A DNA stretch of 64,000 nucleotides from Pontibacter pamirensis (GTDB lineage: Bacteria; Bacteroidota; Bacteroidia; Cytophagales; Hymenobacteraceae), in assembly GCF_010015475.1 (NCBI RefSeq), contig NZ_SSNI01000004.1, forward strand, positions 186,001 through 250,000, written 5' to 3'. Positions 18,998 to 25,862 of the stretch are shown piece after piece; the first letter of the stretch is position 1, and each line of letters opens with the position of its first letter. The notes under the pieces are model-generated. The model made no database searches. It was not told the DNA's origin and was given only the letters and a program-made list of their open reading frames with translations. The translations under genes and the position numbers were made by a program.

Positions 18998-20212
18998 TTA
19001 GAATTGTTGAAGAATCCGCTGCATGGCAACCATTTTGTGCTGCGTTTCCATCCATTCTTTTACCGGGTCAGACTCAGCAGTAATGCCAGCGCCAGCGTAG
19101 ATGATGGCTTTGTCTTTTAATAATTGCATGCAGCGCAGGTTCACGAATAAATGAGTACCTGCTTTGCTGTTTACAGGACCCAAGAACCCGCTGTAGTAAC
19201 CACGGTTATAATCCTCGTGCTCCAGTATAAACTGCAGTGCGGGTGCTTTGGGTAATCCGCAAACAGCAGAAGTAGGGTGCAGCAAGCGCAGCATGTCTGT
19301 TCCCAAGGTCGGAAAGTCTACCTCTTTCAGATCAACTTTGAAATCCGTGCGCAGGTGCATCAGGTTGCCTGCCACCACCGTGCGAGGACCTATTTCAGTA
19401 TACTCGCGTAAGCGCAGGCTTTTGAAGCAGAGCAGAATATAGCGTTCCACCATGGCTTGCTCTTCGATTTCTTTTTGTCGCCAGATAGCGTCAGCTACAC
19501 TCTCGGTAGCAGGCTGTGTGCCTGCCAGCGCCACTGTATGGAAAACCTGTTGCTCATTTATACTTACCAGTATCTCAGGAGAGGCTCCAGCCCATGTTCC
19601 CACGCCCGGAATTGAAACCACCGAAACAAATGCACGTGGGTGCTTCTGGCACATCATTTCAAATACAGCTGCCAGGTCTAGGTGCAAAGGCAATGAAAGG
19701 ACGCTGTTGCGGGATAGTACCACCTTCTCCATTTGCTCCTCCTTTATTGCGGCTACAGCCGCTGCTACTGCATTCTGAAAATGCAGATCCGACTGCTGCT
19801 GTTGTTGTATACCAGCATTTGAAGTATGCCAACTCCTGTGTGGTAGGTCTGCACCAGGTTCCAGGGCTTGCATAAAATCAGCCACCTCGGGTGCGGGCGC
19901 ATCAGCTGCCGCCGTAAGTTTACCTGTTGCCTGGGTAACATACAGATCTGATTTGATAAAAAGATTTGGTGTTGGCTCGCTTTCCTGAAAAGGGCAGAAG
20001 AGGAAGCCGAAAGGGCTGTTTTCCAGTGCCGGTGGCGTTGGCGTAAAGCTATCCTGAAGCGACACAGCGACATGTGCTTCATGTGAATGAGGCAACCGCC
20101 AGGCTGCTACTGCTTTACTCTTCCTGATAGCCGTATAAATAACAGGAGCTAAGGTGTTGCTATATGCCTCTGCACCAGTTGCATCACTTTCTGAAGCAGT
20201 AGCTTGTTCCAT
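18998..20212 (-). CDS. menF: Isochorismate synthase
   Basis: A 404-residue chorismate-binding enzyme that converts chorismate to isochorismate. The C-terminal chorismate-binding region is clear: EKVVLSRN, SPEILVSI, LHPTSAVCGLPK, and the end AGAGITAESDPVKEWMETQ. The start at 20212 lies 5 bases after the stop of the thioesterase gene, so the pair is translationally coupled. Placement beside menD supports MenF rather than anthranilate, aminodeoxychorismate or siderophore isochorismate synthases. Confidence 0.94.
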   Translation of the reverse strand: MEQATASESDATGAEAYSNTLAPVIYTAIRKSKAVAAWRLPHSHEAHVAVSLQDSFTPTPPALENSPFGFLFCPFQESEPTPNLFIKSDLYVTQATGKLTAAADAPAPEVADFMQALEPGADLPHRSWHTSNAGIQQQQQSDLHFQNAVAAAVAAIKEEQMEKVVLSRNSVLSLPLHLDLAAVFEMMCQKHPRAFVSVVSIPGVGTWAGASPEILVSINEQQVFHTVALAGTQPATESVADAIWRQKEIEEQAMVERYILLCFKSLRLREYTEIGPRTVVAGNLMHLRTDFKVDLKEVDFPTLGTDMLRLLHPTSAVCGLPKAPALQFILEHEDYNRGYYSGFLGPVNSKAGTHLFVNLRCMQLLKDKAIIYAGAGITAESDPVKEWMETQHKMVAMQRILQQF

Positions 20213-20217
20213 TTTTA

Positions 20218-20643
20218 TTATTTCTTATCGATTACGGCCACTGTCATGCGGCTGATGCAAAGCAGATCGCCTGCTTCGTTTATGATTTTTGTTTCCCATA
20301 TCTGGGTGCTGCGCCCGTTATGTATGGCCGTGGCTTTGGCATAAACCCAGCCTTCACGCACACCCCTGATGTGGTTTGCATTAATTTCTAAACCGACACA
20401 GGCCTTCTTTGTTAGATCTACCTGAAGGGCGGCTCCCATACTTGCCAGCGACTCGGCCAGTACCACGGACGCTCCCCCGTGTAAGAGCCCCATTGGCTGG
20501 TGTGTGCGGTGGTCTACCGGCATTTTCCCACAGATGTAGTCATCGCCTACTTCTGTTATTTCGATGCCAAGATATTCCATCATTGTATTTTTGCACCACT
20601 GCTTTACCTGTTCTAACGTACTATAATTTTCGTGTGTAGACAT
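20218..20643 (-). CDS. Hotdog-fold thioesterase, candidate DHNA-CoA thioesterase
   Basis: A 141-residue hotdog thioesterase of the PaaI/EntH/MenI type. The key motif is QPMGLLHGGASVVLAESLAS, with the catalytic Glu in the long helix. The late VYAKATAIHNGRSTQIWETKI block matches the family. It is the first gene of a unit with menF, 5 bases apart, so I infer hydrolysis of 1,4-dihydroxy-2-naphthoyl-CoA in menaquinone synthesis. Other acyl-CoA substrates cannot be excluded, hence no gene symbol. Confidence 0.85.
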   Translation of the reverse strand: MSTHENYSTLEQVKQWCKNTMMEYLGIEITEVGDDYICGKMPVDHRTHQPMGLLHGGASVVLAESLASMGAALQVDLTKKACVGLEINANHIRGVREGWVYAKATAIHNGRSTQIWETKIINEAGDLLCISRMTVAVIDKK

Positions 20644-20678
20644 GTATGCCTAAATTAGGGCTTCATATGTATAAAAGG

Positions 20679-20686
20679 CAAAAGTA
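20679..20686 (-). promoter_or_regulatory. Candidate -7 box for the thioesterase-menF-menD unit
   Basis: On the minus strand this reads TACTTTTG, matching the Bacteroidota TAnnTTTG pattern, about 35 bases before the thioesterase ATG. I see no strong -33 TTTG at the ideal distance. The box lies in the 51-base gap between divergent genes. Confidence 0.4.
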
Positions 20687-20694
20687 GAAGAATT

Positions 20695-21324
20695 TTGAGT
20701 ATTAAGAAAGTATACATTATTCGTCACGGACAGACGGATTATAACCTGAAAAGTATTGTGCAGGGTAGTGGCATTAACTCCTCTCTTAACGAGACAGGAC
20801 AAGCGCAGGCCAGGCTGTTTTATCAGAAGTATAAAGACATTCCTTTTGACAAGGTGTATACCTCCACCTTACAGCGCACCATTCAGTCGGTGCAGGGTTT
20901 TCTGGATCTGGGCCTGCCGCACGAGCAGCACGCCGGCCTGAACGAGATTCACTGGGGCACCCGTGAGGGTACACGTATGACACCGGAAGAAGATCATTAC
21001 TATGCCGATATGCTGCTGACCTGGCGCGAGGGGAACTGCGATGTATGTATAGAAGGAGGGGAGAGCCCTGAGGTGGTGGCAGCAAGGCAGAAGCCATTTA
21101 TTGACCTAATGCTTAGCCGGCCGGAGGAAAAAACAATTCTTATCTGTATGCACGGGCGCGCGATGCGTATTATGTTATGCAACCTGCTGCGCTACCCGCT
21201 GCGTTGCATGGACCAGTTTGAGCACCTAAACCTGTGCCTATACCAACTTGAATATACAGGTACTATGTTCACTGTAAAGAAGCATTGTGATGTGTCGCAT
21301 CTGGTGGAGGAGCAACCTGTTTAA
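20695..21324 (+). CDS. Histidine phosphatase family protein
   Basis: A 209-residue phosphoglycerate-mutase-like protein with a TTG start (TTG AGT ATT AAG). The catalytic RHGQTD is near the N terminus (residues about 10-15), the second catalytic region is EIHWGTREG, and the late His is in CMHGRAMRIML. Members remove phosphate from sugars, nucleotides or cofactors such as alpha-ribazole phosphate; no specific substrate is indicated. No earlier ATG is available before the divergent menaquinone gene, so the TTG start is the only sensible choice. It is divergent from the menaquinone unit, 51 bases apart. Confidence 0.88.
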   Translation: MSIKKVYIIRHGQTDYNLKSIVQGSGINSSLNETGQAQARLFYQKYKDIPFDKVYTSTLQRTIQSVQGFLDLGLPHEQHAGLNEIHWGTREGTRMTPEEDHYYADMLLTWREGNCDVCIEGGESPEVVAARQKPFIDLMLSRPEEKTILICMHGRAMRIMLCNLLRYPLRCMDQFEHLNLCLYQLEYTGTMFTVKKHCDVSHLVEEQPV

Positions 21325-21352
21325 AGGCTTTTAACAAATAAGAAGCATATAG

Positions 21353-21383
21353 TTTGAATAAAATATTTTTAAATCTAAATTTG
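21353..21383 (+). promoter_or_regulatory. Promoter of the pyruvate dehydrogenase E2 gene
   Basis: A clean Bacteroidota primary-sigma promoter: TTTG at 21353-21356, a 19-base AT-rich spacer, and TAAATTTG at 21376-21383. The start codon follows 55 bases after the -7 box. Confidence 0.75.
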
Positions 21384-21438
21384 GGCTGATATATACAGAC
21401 AAACAGACCAACTGGGCGAATAATATAAGACAAAATTT

Positions 21439-23148
21439 ATGGCTGAAGTTATAAGAATGCCCAAGATGAGTGACACGATGACTGAGGGGGTGATTGCATC
21501 TTGGCTTAAGAAAGAAGGCGATAAGGTAAGCTCCGGCGACATCCTGGCCGAGGTTGAAACAGACAAGGCAACGATGGAGCTGGAGTCTTACGAAGATGGC
21601 ACCCTGCTTTATATAGGGCCAAAAAAAGGAGACACTATACCAGTGGATGGGGTGCTCGCTGTCATTGGCAAAGACGGTGAGGATATCTCAGACTTGCTTG
21701 AAGAAATAAAAGGTGGTGGTAAGCCTGCAGCAAAAGAGGAGCAACCAAAGGATGAGAAGGAGGAGAAGCCGGTTGAAACAAAGCCTGCTGCCTCTAAAGA
21801 AGAAGCTCCTGCCAAGCCCGCTGTAGATGTCAGCAGCATTAAAGCAAACATCATCAGAATGCCTAAAATGAGCGACACCATGACTGAAGGTGTGCTTGTG
21901 AGCTGGCAGAAAAAACAAGGTGATAAAGTAAAGTCCGGTGATATATTAGCTGAGGTAGAAACCGACAAAGCTACGATGGAACTGGAATCTTACGAAGACG
22001 GCACCCTGCTCTATACAGGTGTAAAAGAAGGTGAATCAGTAGCTGTAGATGCCATTATCGCCATCATAGGTGAAGAAGGTGCCAACTTTAAAGCTTTACT
22101 GGAAGCGGCTTCTTCAAACAACCAGTCGCGCGAAGAGAATGCAAAAACGGAAGAAGACACTGAAGCCCGTGCAGACGCTGTAACTTCAGATAAGGTAGAA
22201 GAAACTCAAGTACCAGGCCCGGAGTCTGCTGCACCGTCAGAAGACGATGCCTCCTCTGAAAATGGACGTATCAAAGCTTCTCCGCTTGCCAAGAAAATGG
22301 CAGAGGAAAAAGGTTACAAAATATCCCAGATAAAAGGAACAGGCGAAGGTGGCCGCATTGTAATGCGCGACATTGAGAACTATAGCCAATCTGCTGCGCC
22401 GCAGGAAGCTGCCTCGAAAGACAAAGCTGCTGCTCCACAAATTGCTGCTATGCCGGGTCTTCCAACAGAGGAATACGAAGAGGTGAATGTATCGCAGATG
22501 CGCAAAGTGATTGCCCGTCGTCTGTCAGAAAGCCTTTTCACAGCACCGCATTTCTTTTTGACCATGTCTATTGATATGGACAATGCGATGGAAGCACGTG
22601 TTAGCATGAACGAGGTGTCTCCGGTTAAAATTTCGTTCAACGACTTAGTTATCAAAGCTGCTGCTGCAGCGTTGCGCCAGCATCCAGCGGTTAACTCCTC
22701 CTGGTTAGGAGATAAGATCCGTTACAACAAGCACATCAACATTGGTGTGGCCGTAGCGGTAGAAGAAGGTCTGCTGGTACCAGTGGTGCGTAACGCCGAC
22801 TTCAAAACTATTTCTGCTATTTCTGCTGAGGTGAAAGACCTTGGAGGCAAAGCGAAGAGCAAAAAGCTGCAGCCAGCTCAAATGGAAGGCAGCACATTCT
22901 CGATTTCTAACCTGGGTATGTTCGGCATTGATGAATTCACCGCTATCATCAATCCGCCGAATGCTTGTATTATGGCTGTAGGTGGTATCTCACAGGTACC
23001 GGTTGTGAAGAACGGGGAGATCAAGATTGGCAATGTAATGAAAGTCACCTTGTCCTGCGACCACCGAGTAGTAGACGGTGCTGTTGGTTCTGCCTTCCTG
23101 CAGACATTCAAGAACCTGTTGGAGAACCCGGTTCGAATTCTGGTATAG
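21439..23148 (+). CDS. Pyruvate dehydrogenase complex E2 with two lipoyl domains
   Basis: A 569-residue dihydrolipoamide acetyltransferase. It has two N-terminal lipoyl domains, each with the EVETDKATMELES motif; the lipoylated lysines are Lys43 and Lys177. They are joined by Ala/Pro/Glu/Lys-rich linkers. A peripheral subunit-binding domain follows (ASPLAKKMAEEKGY, with GEGGRIVMRDIE). The C-terminal catalytic domain ends with the HxxxDG motif, His542 to Asp546. It transfers the acetyl group to CoA. The E1 and E3 genes are not beside it. The MPKMSDTMTEG opening is typical of pyruvate rather than 2-oxoglutarate dehydrogenase E2. Confidence 0.95.
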   Translation: MAEVIRMPKMSDTMTEGVIASWLKKEGDKVSSGDILAEVETDKATMELESYEDGTLLYIGPKKGDTIPVDGVLAVIGKDGEDISDLLEEIKGGGKPAAKEEQPKDEKEEKPVETKPAASKEEAPAKPAVDVSSIKANIIRMPKMSDTMTEGVLVSWQKKQGDKVKSGDILAEVETDKATMELESYEDGTLLYTGVKEGESVAVDAIIAIIGEEGANFKALLEAASSNNQSREENAKTEEDTEARADAVTSDKVEETQVPGPESAAPSEDDASSENGRIKASPLAKKMAEEKGYKISQIKGTGEGGRIVMRDIENYSQSAAPQEAASKDKAAAPQIAAMPGLPTEEYEEVNVSQMRKVIARRLSESLFTAPHFFLTMSIDMDNAMEARVSMNEVSPVKISFNDLVIKAAAAALRQHPAVNSSWLGDKIRYNKHINIGVAVAVEEGLLVPVVRNADFKTISAISAEVKDLGGKAKSKKLQPAQMEGSTFSISNLGMFGIDEFTAIINPPNACIMAVGGISQVPVVKNGEIKIGNVMKVTLSCDHRVVDGAVGSAFLQTFKNLLENPVRILV

Positions 23149-23160
23149 AAGACAAAGTAA

Positions 23161-23220
23161 ATACCTATAAAAGAGAAGCCTCTTCTGCTAACGCGGTAGA
23201 GGCTTCTCTTTTATAGGTAT
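23161..23220. terminator. Perfect 23 bp hairpin after the E2 gene
   Basis: Arms 23161-23183 and 23198-23220 are perfectly complementary around a 14-base loop. The core (AGAGAAGCCTCT with its complement) is followed by a T run. It starts 13 bases after the E2 stop. Confidence 0.85.
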
Positions 23221-23574
23221 AGCAACATATAAATAATAAATTTTTTAAAATTGTTCTGCCTGTAGCTGTAAGAATTTATTATTCGCTGCGACTAATTGTT
23301 AAAAGGCCCTTATCACTTGAATTAAAAATTTTTTTAAATTATTATAAAACACTAGGATATTATTCTGAAAGTTTTCAAAACGTGTGGCAGCAGCCGTAAT
23401 GATACCCAGGATTAATTTCAGGAGATATAGTGCTTCAGTTGTGGCATTTGATTTAATTATAAAAGTCTGCAACCTGTGGTGCAAGAGCAGCACACATATT
23501 TGCTGAAACCCTGCCTGCTACTAAAGTAAATAGTCTTTCAAAGTTCTTTAAATATCAGGCTAAGCTGCGCCTTA
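23221..23574. other. AT-rich gap without a supported gene
   Basis: This 354-base stretch after the E2 terminator is AT-rich. A 64-codon minus-strand frame exists at 23299-23493 but has no family-like features, so I do not call it. I see no clear RNA structure. Confidence 0.5.
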
Positions 23575-23754
23575 CTATTTTCTCCTGTATATCTTAATGT
23601 AGTAGAAGAACAGCAGAATGGCTGCAATAACGAAAATAGCTGCCCACGAACTCGGGGGCATAACAGCATCATCGTCATAGTCGCAGCCTCCGAGTAATAG
23701 GGAGATGAATAATAATATAAGGCTAGGTAGCCGTTTAATAAAGTTCTTTTTCAT
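23575..23754 (-). CDS. Tiny lipoprotein with a C-terminal membrane helix
   Basis: A 59-residue protein, too short for most gene finders. It begins ATG AAA AAG AAC at 23754 and ends at a TAG at 23575. A Lys/Arg-rich start and hydrophobic stretch (LILLFISLLL) lead to a lipobox-like LLGGC (Cys24). Then comes an acidic DYDDDAV segment and Pro-Pro, followed by a membrane helix (AAIFVIAAILLFFYYI) and a basic tail KIYRRK. It may be a small envelope protein held by both a lipid and a helix, or a bitopic protein with a false lipobox. It resembles no family I can name. It is one of the few ordered features in this gap. Confidence 0.6.
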   Translation of the reverse strand: MKKNFIKRLPSLILLFISLLLGGCDYDDDAVMPPSSWAAIFVIAAILLFFYYIKIYRRK

Positions 23755-23775
23755 GTAAAGGCAATTTTGTATCCT

Positions 23776-24012
23776 TCAGGAAAAGGTGGGGCATGTCACT
23801 GAATTCTGGTCATCCTTAAAATCAGCCATATAGTACTTGTCCTTTTCTACCGTTTTTGCTTATTCCTGGTCTAAATCAGACGCCATTAATATCTGACCTT
23901 GGCTTGTTTCCACCACCGCATAACACTCTATTTCATCCACTAAAAGTATTAAATGTTATTTTGTAGTTTAGAAAAATTTGTATTCTCCCTCTTTAATTAG
24001 TTTTCCATGCAT
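23776..24012 (-). pseudogene. Possible decayed small gene (in-frame stops)
   Basis: One minus-strand frame from an ATG at 24012 reads protein-like text broken by TAA codons at 23968-23970, 23956-23958 and 23860-23862, ending at a TGA at 23776. Pieces include MHGKLIKEGEYKFF, VDEIECYAVVETSQGQILMA and KTVEKDKYYMADFKDDQ, all in the same frame. The amino-acid make-up of these pieces looks coding rather than random. The stops are about as frequent as chance would give in AT-rich DNA, so this stays a weak call. Confidence 0.35.
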
Positions 24013-24132
24013 AGCACTTGTTGCTAAGTCAATGATGTTTGCGAATTTGTACGGCTTAAATCTTTACCTGTTGTGTGCTATACAAGCAGAAAATAATAAT
24101 TTACTCCGAATAATACTTGCAGCAAGTAGCTC

Positions 24133-25212
24133 TTAAACATTAGTGGATGCTTCCTTACCCTTGTCATTGTCATCTATGCCAAATCGGCTGGACCGACTTT
24201 CCCACTTATCCCGTGCCCATTTCTGGAGGTCTTCTACTGTATCAAATTCATCCGTTATTTCCAGCCCCAACAGTGTCTCTATAATATCTTCCATCGTTAC
24301 AATACCTGCTGTGCCGCCGTATTCGTCCACTACAAGCGCGATGTGTTCTTTGTTTTCCATCAGGTTAGTGAATAGGGTGGGGACTGGTGTGTGTTCACTG
24401 ACAGCCTTTATCTGGCGCTTAATAGCTGTTAGTTCTAGATTTCCTTTTCCTTCGATGATGTGATGCTGCACTTCATTTTTAAGAACATAACCCGTAATAT
24501 GATCGATAGAGGTATCATAGACAGGTATCCTGGAGAAAGGTAAGTTTTCCGTTTCTTCATAAAGCGCCTGAATGGATTCCGTTTCCAGTGCTGCTCTGAT
24601 TACAGTACGGGGCGTCATAATATGGCTTGCCAGGATGATATTAAAACGCAGCACATTGTTTATAACCCTTGACTCATTTTGGTGCAGAACACCCTCTTTT
24701 GCTCCTATTTCTGCCATAGCCGTGAAGTCAGCACGGCTCAGTACGCTTTTACCCTTATCCTGCTTCATGCGCTTGGTGATGAACTGGGAGAAGAGGATGA
24801 TGGGGTAAAGCGGGGAGTATATCAGGATCTTCAGCGTGCGTACGGTAAAGGGGGTGAGTTGGCGCCAGTAATTTGCCCCGAGTGTTTTAGGTATTATTTC
24901 GGTGAGGATGAGGATTATAATAGTGAGCACCACTGAAATTATGGTCAGGGCTTCTTCGCCCCATATGATTTGTGCCTGCGCCCCCACGCCTGCAGCTCCA
25001 ATTGTATGGGCAAAGGTGTTGAGTGTGAGTATGGCTGCAAGCGGCCGGTCAATGTTGTCTTTGAAATCTTGCAGGTCTTTCCCCAGGGAAGGATTCTGTT
25101 GCCCTACTACGCTTGCATGTGAGGGGTTGATGCTAAGCAGGGAAGCCTCCAGCAAGGAACATAGAAAAGAGAAAACCAGCGCGATAGCCAGGTAAAGAAT
25201 CAGTAAACCCAT
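24133..25212 (-). CDS. CNNM/hemolysin-C-like membrane protein with CBS pair
   Basis: A 359-residue protein with an N-terminal DUF21/CNNM membrane domain of about four helices (opening GLLILYLAIALVFSFLCSLLEASLL, described here as residues 2-26) and a cytoplasmic CBS pair. The CBS region shows HIMTPRTVI, FSRIPVYDTSIDHITGYV and VVDEYGGTAGIVTMEDIIE, which are strong family signs. It lacks the C-terminal CorC/HlyC domain found in longer relatives (about 420-440 residues). Members of this family are linked to magnesium or cobalt efflux. It stands alone with long AT-rich gaps on both sides. Confidence 0.88.
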   Translation of the reverse strand: MGLLILYLAIALVFSFLCSLLEASLLSINPSHASVVGQQNPSLGKDLQDFKDNIDRPLAAILTLNTFAHTIGAAGVGAQAQIIWGEEALTIISVVLTIIILILTEIIPKTLGANYWRQLTPFTVRTLKILIYSPLYPIILFSQFITKRMKQDKGKSVLSRADFTAMAEIGAKEGVLHQNESRVINNVLRFNIILASHIMTPRTVIRAALETESIQALYEETENLPFSRIPVYDTSIDHITGYVLKNEVQHHIIEGKGNLELTAIKRQIKAVSEHTPVPTLFTNLMENKEHIALVVDEYGGTAGIVTMEDIIETLLGLEITDEFDTVEDLQKWARDKWESRSSRFGIDDNDKGKEASTNV

Positions 25213-25862
25213 ATGTTAGGTATTTTATTTAAAACGTGAACAGTCGGAAAAAGAAAACCATCAGCATAGTACTCGTCAGTTGTATAGGCAACAAACTGAT
25301 ACATTTGCAAAGGCGACGTTTTACCTTCCTCTAAACATCTTAGCGATAAAGTTAATGATGAGTAAAATAATGCCGATAGGGATAAGAATAGTTTAGAAGC
25401 CGAACTCAAATACATCAACCACAATGTTACAACTGCTAAGCATATGTATGAAAAACAGGAACAGAACGCTGTAGAGCAACTATATAAAAAGAATTTAATA
25501 GTTTTTCCCATTTTTTTTTTGCTGAGCATGGTATGGTTGCCTGACCTTAAGAGCAGCTTACATAGATAGTGGGTACATGTTTCAAGTATGAATGGTTACA
25601 ACTGCTATTCAGGAAGTGGAGGAGTCTTTTCAATAAATTTGGCAAAAGATATATATGGTGAATAATGATTAAGCTATATTACTTTGAATTTAAAGTACCT
25701 TTTTATGGTATTGCCTTACTCTTATATATATGTTTAAAAGTTCAATAAAAACTTTTTTTGTAAATCCCGTAATGGTTTTGAGCTCTGAACTTTTATTAGG
25801 AATATAATTTAAACTTTTTGGCTAAAACTGAAGAAAATGACTCCCACATTTCACAATAGCAT
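25213..25862. other. 650-base AT-rich gap, possible decayed gene on the plus strand
   Basis: The plus strand at about 25366-25569 reads a hydrophilic, then hydrophobic stretch with NSLEAELKYINHN, HMYEKQEQNAVEQLYKKN and LIVFPIFFLLSMVWLPDLK, ending at a TAG at 25567-25569. There is a TAA just upstream (25363-25365), and other fragments lie in a second frame (about 25235-25300). This looks like a coiled-coil plus membrane-anchor remnant split by frameshift and stop. A 109-codon minus-strand frame over the same bases has no family features and is not called. From 25570 to 25862 I see no gene. Confidence 0.3.

Noticed and set aside
25200..25529. A 109-codon minus-strand frame upstream of the CNNM gene
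   Set aside because: Its sequence is Ser/Leu/Cys-rich without any family sign, and the opposite strand reads more like protein remnants.
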